Below are positions 37,252-45,208 of a stretch of DNA of 64,000 nucleotides, piece after piece. Where the stretch lies: the NCBI GenBank assembly GCA_038106575.1, contig JAYOED010000005.1:11850-75849 (forward strand). The letters run 5' to 3'. Positions within the stretch are counted from its first letter, which is position 1. Each line of letters begins with the position of its first letter. Both the position numbers and the translations under genes were made by a program. Source of the DNA: Ga0077527 sp038106575. Lineage in GTDB: Bacteria > Pseudomonadota > Gammaproteobacteria > Burkholderiales > SG8-41. The notes under the pieces are model-generated. The model saw nothing but the letters and a program-made list of their open reading frames with translations, was not told the DNA's origin and did no database searches.

Positions 37252-38475
37252 ATGACTACCGCGACCACCCCTGATTCCGCACCGTCCACTGACGGCCTGC
37301 CCGTCATCGTCCGCATCCTGCTCAACGTCGGCCATGCCGTAGATCACATGTTCCTGCTGATCTTCGCCACCGCGGTCGCCACGATCGCCGCTGAATTCGG
37401 CTATCAGAACTGGACCGATCTGATGCCCTATGGCGTCGGCGCCTTTGCGCTTTTTGGCCTCGGCGCGATGCCAGCCGGCCGCCTCGGCGATCTGTGGGGC
37501 CGCCGCGTGATGATGATCATTTTTTTCATCGGCATGGGCGTATCAGCCATGCTAGTAGCCGCCACCCAGAATGCCTGGCAGCTCGCTGCCGCGCTTACGC
37601 TGCTCGGCGCTTTCGCCGCGATCTATCATCCGGTCGGAATCCCGATGCTAGTACAAGGCGTACCCAACCCGGGCGCTGTCATCGGACTGAACGGCCTTGC
37701 CGGCAACCTCGGCATCGCGGTCGCGGCGCTGGTGACCGGCTTTCTGGTGCAGTGGATCGGCTGGCGTGCCGCTTTCATTGTGCCCGGTATCGTTTCGATC
37801 GGCTGCGGCATCGTGTTCGCTTTGGTGACGCCGAAGGAAACCGAAGCGCCGGCCAAGCGCAAGGGCGGCAAGGCCAAGGTCACGCTGACGCCAGAGATGC
37901 TAATGCGCGCCTTTGCGGTGATGACTGCTGCCGCAGCGGTCAGCACCATCCTCTTCAACTTCACCACCAACGGCAACGCCCAACTGCTCGCCGCCGGCTT
38001 CACCGGTGTGCTCGACGATCCCGCGGTGGTCGGCATCATGCTCGCCGTCATCTACACCATAGCCTCTTTCGCGCAGATCGTCGTCGGCAACCTGATCGAC
38101 AAAATGCCGTTCAAGCCGCTGCAGTTCTGGATGTCGGTCATCCAGATCCCGCTGCTGATCCTCGCCGCGCACACCCAGAGCTGGTGGTTGTTCGTCGCAA
38201 TGCTGGCGGTCATGGTGTTCGTATTCGGCTCGATCCCCTTCACCGATGCCATGATCGTCCGCTATGTGGATGACCGCTTGCGCTCGCGTGTGGCCGGCAT
38301 GCGCCTGACCGTGGCCTTCGGCTTCAGTTCGCTGGCGGTCTGGGCACTAGGACCACTGGTCAAAACGTTCGGTTTTTCAGTGTCTTTCTGGATACTTGCC
38401 GGCATTGCAGCCGTCAAAGCTGCGATCGTGCTGTTGTTGCCTGACGAGTCGGCCGCTGAACCCGCAAAAGCCTGA
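37252..38475 (+). CDS. Major facilitator superfamily transporter under a divergent AraC regulator
   Basis: A 407-residue MFS permease with about twelve helices. The helix 2-3 loop AGRLGDLWGRR is canonical, and helix 4-5 shows YHPVGIPML. A charged central loop (KRKGGKAKVTLTPEM) separates the two halves. The ATG at 37252 is preferred; a TTG at 37198 lies in the operator region shared with the divergent regulator. The substrate is unknown and drug or metabolite efflux is possible. Confidence 0.85.
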   Translation: MTTATTPDSAPSTDGLPVIVRILLNVGHAVDHMFLLIFATAVATIAAEFGYQNWTDLMPYGVGAFALFGLGAMPAGRLGDLWGRRVMMIIFFIGMGVSAMLVAATQNAWQLAAALTLLGAFAAIYHPVGIPMLVQGVPNPGAVIGLNGLAGNLGIAVAALVTGFLVQWIGWRAAFIVPGIVSIGCGIVFALVTPKETEAPAKRKGGKAKVTLTPEMLMRAFAVMTAAAAVSTILFNFTTNGNAQLLAAGFTGVLDDPAVVGIMLAVIYTIASFAQIVVGNLIDKMPFKPLQFWMSVIQIPLLILAAHTQSWWLFVAMLAVMVFVFGSIPFTDAMIVRYVDDRLRSRVAGMRLTVAFGFSSLAVWALGPLVKTFGFSVSFWILAGIAAVKAAIVLLLPDESAAEPAKA

Positions 38476-38499
38476 ATTCCCCACTCGGGGAACGGCTAT

Positions 38500-38527
38500 T
38501 TGTGCTTTTCAATCAATGTGTTATAAT
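38500..38527 (+). promoter_or_regulatory. Sigma-70-type promoter of the small wHTH gene
   Basis: TTGTGC (38500-38505) and a perfect TATAAT (38522-38527) are separated by 16 bp. This would give an unusually long leader of about 155 nt before the next start codon at 38690, with room for post-transcriptional control. Confidence 0.6.
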
Positions 38528-38689
38528 CTTGCTCCGAACGCCGCAGTCACATTGGGCCAGTAACTCACCGCCCGCCACTTCGGCAAACTTCGGAACCGGC
38601 GCAGATCCGCAGCATCATCCGCACCCCTTGAATCGACGACCCGTTTTTCGGGCCGCGATCTGATTGACCGCACTGAAAGGTATTCAGAA

Positions 38690-38956
38690 ATGCAAGAAAT
38701 TCTCGACTATCTGCAAAACAGCGGCGAACGTCTTGATTCGGAAATTGCCGCCGCCACTGGCCTGTCACTGGCAAGCGTACGTTCACGTGTGTCAGACCTG
38801 CACGCCAAAGGGGCCGTGATGGTATGCCGCTCGATCCGTTACAAGGACGGCAAGGAAATCGAAGGCGTGTTGTGCCGCATATCTGGTTATATACCGCCCG
38901 CCGCACCTGGCCGCAAAGCCAAGGCGCAACCCCCGAAAAACACAGCTCGTGAATAA
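38690..38956 (+). CDS. Small winged helix-turn-helix protein
   Basis: An 88-residue protein: helix-turn-helix LDSEIAAATGLSLASVRSRV, followed by a beta wing (AVMVCRSIRYKDGKEIEGV) and a basic Pro/Lys tail. It resembles small DNA-binding regulators of the MarR/ArsR or phage type but I cannot place it in a named family. It has its own promoter, a long leader and a strong terminator, so it is monocistronic and probably well expressed. An AAAGG lies at good spacing before the ATG. Confidence 0.7.
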   Translation: MQEILDYLQNSGERLDSEIAAATGLSLASVRSRVSDLHAKGAVMVCRSIRYKDGKEIEGVLCRISGYIPPAAPGRKAKAQPPKNTARE

Positions 38957-38963
38957 AACTGCG

Positions 38964-38997
38964 AAACTCCGGCCCCTGCGGGGCCGGAGTTTTTTTA
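38964..38997 (+). terminator. Intrinsic terminator after the wHTH gene
   Basis: Perfect 11-bp stem ACTCCGGCCCC / GGGGCCGGAGT with a short TGC loop followed by seven T. Confidence 0.92.
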
Positions 38998-39066
38998 TCA
39001 GTTACACGGCTTAATTCTCCCGCCGCACCCGACCAAAAATCCAAGTACGACGATGCGCGGCCAAAA

Positions 39067-40035
39067 TCAGCTGCGGCCGATCCCTGCTGACTGGATGACC
39101 TCACGCCACTTGGCGATCTCGTCGCTGATCAGCTTGCGAAATGCCTGCGGGCTGGTCGGCTCCGGATCCATGCCCTGACTGCCGAGCTTCTGCTTCATGT
39201 CAGCCGATTTCAAGCCCTTGACCATGGCCTTGTTCAGCGTCGCGATCACCGAAGCAGGGGTCTTCGCCGGCGCAAGGACGCCGTACCAAGTACTGAATTC
39301 ATAACCGGGCACGCCAGATTCGGCAACCGTCGGCATGTCGGGCAGCACAGAAGAGCGTTTTGCTCCGCTCTGACCGATCCCGCGCAAACGCCCGGCCTTC
39401 AGATGACCGAACACCGTGGGAATCGGTGACATCACGCATTTCACGTTGCCGGCCATAGTGTCGCGCACTGCGGGACCACCGCCCTTATAAGGCACATGCA
39501 GCAGGTCGATTTTCGCGACCTTGAGCAGGTAGGCCATCGACAGGTGCGTGGAACTGCCGGCGCCCGCCGAACCAAAGGGGATCTTGCCCGGCTGAGATTT
39601 CGCCATCTTGACGAAATCGGCAACGTTTTTCGCGGGAAAGGCATTGTTGACCACCAGCACGCTCGGCGTGAATCCGACCAGCGACACCGGCGACAGGTCG
39701 CGCAGCGCGACGTAGCTGCGCTCGGGGCGCAGCGTTTCATTCACTGCGAGTCCGATGTTGTTGACGATCAGTGTATGGCCGTCGGGATTAGCGGAAGCCA
39801 CCAGCGCAGTACCGATGGTGCTGCCGCCGCCGCCGCGGTTGTCCACGACCAGCTGCTGGCCGAGCTCCTCGGTCAACTTGGCTCCGACCAGACGCCCGAC
39901 CAGATCGGAGGTGCCGCCCACTGAATAGGGGACGATGAAACGGATCGGACGCTCAGGGTAACCAGCGGCATTCGCAGCACCGGCTACCATGAACAACAAA
40001 AGCAGCAGGCCGCTGCGGATTGCATTGCACTTCAT
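39067..40035 (-). CDS. Bug/TctC-family binding protein of the UGSC operon
   Basis: A 322-residue periplasmic binding protein with a clear signal peptide (LLLLLFMVAGAANAAGYPERP). Bug marks are PIRFIVPYSVGGTSD, VVDNRGGGGSTIG and LLHVPYKGGGP. A GAGGAGAA precedes the ATG. It lies 83 bp after the UGSC selenoprotein gene on the same strand and is probably the last gene of that operon, which links the selenoprotein to uptake of a carboxylate. Confidence 0.9.
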   Translation of the reverse strand: MKCNAIRSGLLLLLFMVAGAANAAGYPERPIRFIVPYSVGGTSDLVGRLVGAKLTEELGQQLVVDNRGGGGSTIGTALVASANPDGHTLIVNNIGLAVNETLRPERSYVALRDLSPVSLVGFTPSVLVVNNAFPAKNVADFVKMAKSQPGKIPFGSAGAGSSTHLSMAYLLKVAKIDLLHVPYKGGGPAVRDTMAGNVKCVMSPIPTVFGHLKAGRLRGIGQSGAKRSSVLPDMPTVAESGVPGYEFSTWYGVLAPAKTPASVIATLNKAMVKGLKSADMKQKLGSQGMDPEPTSPQAFRKLISDEIAKWREVIQSAGIGRS

Positions 40036-40118
40036 ATCATTCTCCTCATCTTTGTTATCACTGCACTGCCAACGGCTGCCGGCTCATGATGGCCATCCTG
40101 CCGGCCGCTGTTCCTCAA

Positions 40119-40664
40119 TCACTGCGTCAGCTGGCGCACCATCAGCGTAACATGCTTCGCGGTGACTTCTTTCATCTGCTCCGGTGTCAGGTTGCTGACC
40201 GGATGCGGCAATTCAACATAAGGGTGTCCGTCCATGCCTTTGGCCCTGAACTGGTACACCGCGGCATTCCTGAACACCGTGGTCAGAAACAGCGTTGCCG
40301 GTATGCCCAGTTTTTCGAATGCCATGGTGTCGTGCACACTGCACAACGTGCAGGACCCTCACCCGCCAAGCGCGGCAGCGGCCACCTGAACCTTGTTTGC
40401 CATCTCGCTGATCAGCGCCTCGGAGGCGGGCTTCGAATAATGTTCCTTACGCCGAATGATCACGTCTGCAACACCGTAATCGCGGCGGAGAATCTCGGCA
40501 ACCGTAGCCAGGATCACGTCCGCCTGCTCCTTGGTGTTGTCGAGCAGACCGACCACTTTACCCGCGAGATCCATCGGCCTGGTCGCCAGCGCAAGCTGAG
40601 CGCTACTACCTCCGGCAGTAGGGTCGATGAACGGCAGTTCGCTGATTGCATCAGTATCTGGCAT
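40119..40664 (-). CDS. UGSC-family selenoprotein (in-frame UGA = selenocysteine)
   Basis: Read through the TGA at 40359-40361, this is a 181-residue protein of the UGSC (seleno)protein family. Residues 1-101 contain GKVVGLLDNTKEQADVIL and IIRRKEHYSKPA; residue 102 is encoded by UGA and is followed by GSCTLCSVHDTMAFEKLGIP, giving the U-G-S-C motif that names the family; the C-terminus has VELPHPVSNLTPEQ. Both sides of the UGA match one family, so the TGA is decoded, not terminal. Sec102 and Cys105 form a redox pair like CxxC. The start at 40664 is the first ATG, after a G-rich ribosome site. The biochemical function is, to my knowledge, not established. It is flanked by an unassigned 339-residue gene and a Bug gene. 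Confidence 0.9.
40329..40347 (-). promoter_or_regulatory. Candidate bacterial SECIS hairpin
   Basis: On the minus strand GTTGTGCA pairs with TGCACGAC (8 bp, one G-T pair) around the loop GTG. The loop begins 19 nt after the UGA, within the spacing used by SelB-dependent SECIS elements (about 17 nt in E. coli fdhF), and starts with G. An alternative 6-bp stem, CTGCAC / GTGCAG, overlaps it and lies closer to the UGA. Confidence 0.6.
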
Positions 40665-40712
40665 TGCCCCCCCCAAAATACACTTCTAGCGCGATCGCTT
40701 CAACCGCAACAC

Positions 40713-41732
40713 TCACGCGGCGTATTCGCCATGCACCGAAACACTCGATTCGTTCCAGCCGTGGCATACCGCAGTGACTGGACCTAGCCCTCCGGCGACG
40801 ATCAGATGCAGGCGCTGCGGATCCTTCACCGCTCGGATCAGCGCAGCGTCGTCATCAGGATCAAGACCCAAGGCACGCGCGCGCTCCGGACGCCAGTTAC
40901 CGCCGCGCTTGAGATTTTCCTGTGAGCGCGCTGCCAGTTCGCACAGCCGGTACTGAACGTCCCTGCGTGACATTCCTGCCCCGGCGCACAGCTTGGCGTG
41001 CTGCGGACTCATCGCCACCACTACGTCGGAGCTGAACCACATGTTCCACGAACCCGGCGCTGTCATTGCGTCACCGATGCCGCGTAGCAGGCGCTGTGGT
41101 TCGGTGCTGACATCGTCGAAATGCAGCCGCGGGCTGTCCACCATCGCGCAGGTGATCACGTTGGCATCTGGTGCATAGCCCCGTGACACCGCAAGACTTT
41201 CCCACGGACTCTGCGCCATGTGCTCGGTCAAGCACGCGGTATAGCGGATCGGAGACGCGAACACCGTCGCCGAAGCCAGCCCTGCGATGCCGCCACCGAG
41301 ATTGAGCAGGATCAGGCGGATCGCGCGACCGATGGTGGCGTTGGCACGGAAACCCGGACCGAAGCAGCCGTTGCCGCCGCGGATGCCGATTTTATCGGCG
41401 TACGGTCCGTTGACGATCATCAGCGGCGCGACGCCGTGCATCGTGCACTGCACGCCGCCCATGTTGAACTGTTCGCGCAGGATCAGTTCCAGCGCGCCGA
41501 GCACCACTGGCAGGTATTCCGGTTTGCAACCCGCCATCAGTGCATGGATTGCGACATCTCGAACCGTCGCGGTTTCTCCGGCGGGTGGAATGCTGCCGAT
41601 GACCTCATCGGGCGCGCGCTTTGTCGCCTTGAGTATTTCCTGCACACGCGCTTCGTTCGGTGTAACTACCGGAAAACCGTCGGACCAGGCTTTCTCCAGA
41701 AAAAACTCGAATTCATCTACCGCAGCAGACAC
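40713..41732 (-). CDS. Protein of unknown function beside the UGSC selenoprotein
   Basis: A 339-residue protein I do not recognise. It is probably cytoplasmic, without a signal peptide. It is rich in glycine and has several short motifs with cysteine or histidine that could be catalytic: GGVQCTMHG near residue 97, RGGNGCFGPGFRAN near 120, YTACLTEH and GLGPVTAVCHGW near the end. Its stop is 48 bp before the UGSC start, so the two are very probably co-translated, and it may be a substrate-specific partner of the selenoprotein. The ATG is preceded by GAGGGG. The nearest named guess would be an oxidoreductase or hydrolase, but I have no evidence for either. Confidence 0.75.
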   Translation of the reverse strand: MSAAVDEFEFFLEKAWSDGFPVVTPNEARVQEILKATKRAPDEVIGSIPPAGETATVRDVAIHALMAGCKPEYLPVVLGALELILREQFNMGGVQCTMHGVAPLMIVNGPYADKIGIRGGNGCFGPGFRANATIGRAIRLILLNLGGGIAGLASATVFASPIRYTACLTEHMAQSPWESLAVSRGYAPDANVITCAMVDSPRLHFDDVSTEPQRLLRGIGDAMTAPGSWNMWFSSDVVVAMSPQHAKLCAGAGMSRRDVQYRLCELAARSQENLKRGGNWRPERARALGLDPDDDAALIRAVKDPQRLHLIVAGGLGPVTAVCHGWNESSVSVHGEYAA

Positions 41733-41816
41733 TGTTTCCCCTCTCGTTTCTGATATTAGAAGTCTAATGCGGCAAAAAACTGCTGTAGCGAGCCAGAGTC
41801 CGCAATGTGGTATTAA

Positions 41817-42716
41817 CTACATGTTTTTATTCATATTTTTATCCTGTGCCAGCAGCCGCACCACTTCCATGCCGCTGCGTCCACGCGTACGTTCCTGCTC
41901 TGGAGTTTCCGCACCGAGTTCAGTGCGACCCACAGCCGCGCAGATTTCCGCAATACTCGAAAAAACTTGCGGCGTGATGCCCGAAGTCGCCATGGTTTTG
42001 GCCACCTCATTCATCTCCGGCACCCAGCGATAGGCCTTTGGCGGCATGATCGCGAGCTGGCCGCTAACCCATTTGTAGATTTCACTGCGCGGCCCTTCTC
42101 GGAGATCGCGCTCCAGCAGTTCATGCACGCCCATGCGCTGCGCCGCAATCATCACCTCCAGCCACAAGGCCTGCGTGCCCTTGGTCAATGCCCCTGAACA
42201 CATCTTCAGCGCGCTGGCATCTCCGATGCGGTCACTGACCACCTGCACTTTCAGCTGCGGTCCGCCAATCTGCTCTAACAAGCGTGCATCAGGCCCCGAC
42301 ACATAGAGTGTGATCTTCGCGTTGCCGCGCGGCGGCGGACCGATGATGCCCGCATCAACGAATTTTCCCCTCGCCTCTCCAACCATGCTCGCGATTTCAA
42401 CCGCTGTCTGCGGCGCAATTGCGTTGCAGTCGACAATCAGCGTGTTGTGTTTTCTGGCGCGGATCGCATCCGCCGCCTGCCGTCCGAAGGACAGCGCCGC
42501 GCCCGGATCCATCACCGACAATACCGCGTCGCACTCGCCTACCAGTTTTGCGATCGAGCCGACGTCTGTCAGCCCAGCCTCGTTCGCGAGCCGGCGACTG
42601 CGCTCGCTGCGTCCTTCGAGCGCAGTGCACACCGTGTATCCCCGCGCCTGGATCTGCATTGCCATGCCCTGCCCCATGTCACCCGGGGTCATCAAACCGA
42701 TTTTTCCGAATTTCAT
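41817..42716 (-). CDS. NAD(P)-dependent oxidoreductase, 6-phosphogluconate dehydrogenase-like with DUF1932
   Basis: A 299-residue beta-hydroxyacid dehydrogenase-like protein. The N-terminal Rossmann domain shows IGLMTPGDMGQGMA, then DAVLSVMDPGAAL and LIVDCNAIAPQT. The C-terminal helical part (ALKMCSGALTKGTQALWLE, with the conserved lysine) is DUF1932-like. The start at 42716 follows AAGGAGG. It probably oxidises or reduces a short hydroxy acid. It heads the minus-strand run with the unknown 339-residue gene (84 bp downstream), the UGSC selenoprotein and a Bug protein. Confidence 0.85.
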   Translation of the reverse strand: MKFGKIGLMTPGDMGQGMAMQIQARGYTVCTALEGRSERSRRLANEAGLTDVGSIAKLVGECDAVLSVMDPGAALSFGRQAADAIRARKHNTLIVDCNAIAPQTAVEIASMVGEARGKFVDAGIIGPPPRGNAKITLYVSGPDARLLEQIGGPQLKVQVVSDRIGDASALKMCSGALTKGTQALWLEVMIAAQRMGVHELLERDLREGPRSEIYKWVSGQLAIMPPKAYRWVPEMNEVAKTMATSGITPQVFSSIAEICAAVGRTELGAETPEQERTRGRSGMEVVRLLAQDKNMNKNM

Positions 42717-42782
42717 GCACAACCTCCTTGACCCGCATCTGCGTAACACGTGCATCGCGGATTTGGCCTGCGTCTATTACTG

Positions 42783-43038
42783 ATGAATAATGGCTGTGTG
42801 ACTCAAGAACAAATACTGATTCTCGTCATTCTGGTTGCCACTGCCACGTTGTTCCTATGGGATCGCTGGAACCATGACATGGTTACCGTTTTCGCGCTGC
42901 TTACCTGCGTGATCTTCAACCTGCTGCCGGCCGCCGGCCGCCGACGAAATCACGCTGATGGAACTGGCGGAGCTGCCGGTCGAAATCCTGTTGGTGGCGG
43001 TCAGTATTCCGGCAATGCTGATTTTATGGCCGCTGTAG
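42783..43038 (+). pseudogene. SLC13-family permease remnant, internally deleted and frameshifted
   Basis: The first 45 or so codons encode a normal N-terminus for a DASS/SLC13 anion permease (VTQEQILILVILVATATLFL, WDRWNHDMV). At about 42931 the frame changes, and the remainder reads in another frame as the C-terminal end of the same kind of protein (PVEILLVAVSIPAMLILWPL) to TAG at 43036-43038. Several hundred residues between are gone. This looks like an internal deletion, not sequencing noise. Confidence 0.65.
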
Positions 43039-43050
43039 CGCGGCAGATTT

Positions 43051-43938
43051 TCAGCCGGCCCGCTTGATCTCGACGGCACCGCTGCGGATGTGCAGGTCAC
43101 GCTGCGGGAACGGGATTTCGATCGCGTGCTCCTTGAATTTATCGCAAATTGCGAAATTGATTGCGCTGGTCAGCACCCCCTTGCGGTGAACCTGGGTTTC
43201 GCTCCAGACCCGCAGTTCGAACTCCAGCGCGCTGTCGCCAAAACTCATCAGCCTTACTACCGGCGCGGGGTTTTCCATGACATCTTCCTGCGCCTTGGCC
43301 ACTTCAAGCAGCACCTTTTCCACCAGTCGCACGTCGGTGCCGTAGGCCACACCCACAGGGATGCGGAAACGCACCTTGCCGTCGTTGTACTTCCAGTTGA
43401 CGACGTTTTCCGTGATGAACTTGGAGTTGGGAACAATGATCGCGATGTTGTCGTTGGTCAGGACCACGGTACTGCGCGCACCGATTTCCAGCACATCACC
43501 TTCCACGTTATCGACCTCGATGCGGTCTCCGACCTTGATCGGACGCTCGAACATAATGATCAGGCCCGAGAAGAAATTGCTGATCACATTCTGCAGACCG
43601 AAGCCCACACCGATGCCCACTGCGCCCGCAAGCACGTTCAGTGTGGTGAGATCAATGCCCGCAGTCTGCAGTATTACTAGCAGACCGATCAACAGCATCA
43701 GATAACGGGCAATGGTAGCGACGGCGTGCCTGCCCGGCGCGCTAAGGCTGGTACGCGTCAGCAGTTTTTCCGACAACAGCACCTGCACACGCTTGGTCAC
43801 CCAGAACAGCACGATGATCAACACCAGCATGTACAGCATAGACCACAGCGTGATCGGCTTGTCGCCGACGGTCAGCAGGGAAAAATCAAGCAGTTTTCGC
43901 AACTGGCCAAGCCAGGCGAGCAGTTCATCCATGGTCAT
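43051..43938 (-). CDS. Small-conductance mechanosensitive channel, MscS family
   Basis: A 295-residue MscS-type channel with three N-terminal helices. The pore helix is at about residues 95-125 (VLAGAVGIGVGFGLQNVISN), followed by the beta domain FERPIKVGDRIEVDNVEGDV and IVPNSKFITENVVNW. It opens under membrane tension to release osmolytes. A few extra residues precede the first helix compared with E. coli MscS. It appears to be a single gene, adjacent to the permease remnant. Confidence 0.92.
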   Translation of the reverse strand: MTMDELLAWLGQLRKLLDFSLLTVGDKPITLWSMLYMLVLIIVLFWVTKRVQVLLSEKLLTRTSLSAPGRHAVATIARYLMLLIGLLVILQTAGIDLTTLNVLAGAVGIGVGFGLQNVISNFFSGLIIMFERPIKVGDRIEVDNVEGDVLEIGARSTVVLTNDNIAIIVPNSKFITENVVNWKYNDGKVRFRIPVGVAYGTDVRLVEKVLLEVAKAQEDVMENPAPVVRLMSFGDSALEFELRVWSETQVHRKGVLTSAINFAICDKFKEHAIEIPFPQRDLHIRSGAVEIKRAG

Positions 43939-44048
43939 ACATCCGGAAAATCATGCGCTCCTACAGAACATCAATCTGCCTCTGATGGTAACACCTGCAT
44001 GCGCCGATGCTATGCTCACCGCTTTGCCGTCATTGCTGATGCCCCGCC

Positions 44049-44422
44049 ATAGCCTACGATGAAGTACTCGCGCAGCAAATCCGCATGCTGGTCAGGCGCA
44101 GGCGCGAACTCGAAGAACGCAAAATGTTCGGCGGCATCGCATGCCTACTCGACGACAGGATGTGCTGAGGCGTCATTAATGGCGACTTGGTTGCCAGACT
44201 CGCCACCGAAGACTGCGCGGCGGCGCTCAGGCGCCCGCACGTGCGACCGATGGATTTCACCGGCAAACCACTAAATGGTTTTCTATACATAGGGGCTTCG
44301 GCAATACGCATTGATGCCTCGATCCGCAATTGGTCGAGGACTACATCGCGCACGCCAGAACCATGCCTGCAAAACCGGCAAAGAAGAAAAAGCAACGCGC
44401 TGTTTGCAATACCTTAAAATAA
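44049..44422 (+). pseudogene. TfoX N-terminal-domain gene with ATA start, in-frame UGA and a frameshift
   Basis: The frame from 44049 reads AYDEVLAQQIRMLV, ERKMFGGIACLLDDRMC, UGA (44166-44168), GVINGDLVARLATEDC and RPHVRPMDFTGKPLNGFLYI, a clear TfoX N-terminal domain. The start codon position holds ATA. The UGA sits where relatives, as I recall, often have the second cysteine of MCCG, and a 7-bp hairpin (44180-44196) has its loop 18 nt after it. Near 44310 one C seems missing, and the expected tail LDPQLVEDYIAHARTMPAKP continues in another frame to 44422. It is either a decayed gene or a selenoprotein gene with a base error. The function of stand-alone TfoX-N proteins is unclear. Confidence 0.6.
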
Positions 44423-44466
44423 CTACGCTTTGGACTTTCCTTGATGCCTTTTTGACTGGAGAAAGA

Positions 44467-45162
44467 GTGCTCACTATCTACGGTTCAGCCAATTCCCGCG
44501 CCCTGCGCACCCTCTGGATGGTCGCCGAACTCGGCCTCGAATACAAACACAAGGACTGGCTGCCGCGTTCACCCAAAACGCAGACCGCCAACTACCGCCT
44601 GGTCAATCCGAATGCGCGGGTGCCGACCATAGACGACGACGGTTTTATTCTTTCCGAGTCGATGGCGATCAACCTCTTTCTCGCTAAGAAGCACAAAAGC
44701 CCGCTCTACCCTGTCGACCCGAAGAACGAGGCCCTGGTCTGGCAGTGGAGCCTGTGGGAAACCGACCGCCTCGATCGTCAGATCGTCGAATACGTACGTC
44801 ACACCNNNNNNNNNNCCCGCCCCCCGCCGGCGCGCCCGCGGCCCCCCGCCCGCCCCGCCCGACCGCGCGTCGCCTCCGTCCGTCCCCCGGGAGCCCTGCC
44901 CGAAGCAGAGCGCAGGGCTATAGCCGCCGAAGCGGCCTGGAAAGCCGTGGTGCCAGCGTTCGATGTCCTCGAAACCGCACTCGGCAAATCCGACTGGCTT
45001 GTCGGCTCGGCATTCTCGGTGGCGGACCTCAATGTTGCAGGCGCGCTCTACCGTGCGCTATCGATCGATGTTGCCGCCAAATGGCCGCGCGTGCATGCCT
45101 GGCTACAGCGTTGCTGGGATCGACCTGCCGCAAAAAAAGCGCGGGCGATGCGTGAAAAATAG
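44467..45162 (+). CDS. Glutathione S-transferase, interrupted by an assembly gap
   Basis: The N-terminal thioredoxin-fold domain is clear (LTIYGSANSRALRTLWM, NPNARVPTIDDDGFILSES), and the C-terminal helical domain resumes near 44900 (LVGSAFSVADLNVAGALYRA). Between them are ten N at 44806-44815 and about 75 bp of C-rich sequence that does not look like GST, so residues 114-140 or so are unreliable. The GTG start at 44467 follows GGAGA. Serine in SANSRA is the likely glutathione-activating residue. The enzyme conjugates or reduces electrophiles with glutathione. Confidence 0.82.
   Translation: MLTIYGSANSRALRTLWMVAELGLEYKHKDWLPRSPKTQTANYRLVNPNARVPTIDDDGFILSESMAINLFLAKKHKSPLYPVDPKNEALVWQWSLWETDRLDRQIVEYVRHTXXXXRPPPARPRPPARPARPRVASVRPPGALPEAERRAIAAEAAWKAVVPAFDVLETALGKSDWLVGSAFSVADLNVAGALYRALSIDVAAKWPRVHAWLQRCWDRPAAKKARAMREK
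44806..44891. other. Assembly gap plus low-complexity C-rich sequence
   Basis: Ten N at 44806-44815, then C-runs and CCG/CCC repeats to about 44891, unlike the rest of the window and not fitting the GST reading on either side. Most likely poor consensus at the contig join. Confidence 0.85.
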
Positions 45163-45208
45163 TCTGCTGCGGCAGCGGCCATTACTGTCTGACCGGCGCC
45201 GGAGCGAC

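Noticed and set aside
40119..40346. Separate 75-residue gene starting inside the UGSC gene
   Set aside because: It is the C-terminal part of the selenoprotein; treating it separately would split the U-G-S-C motif.
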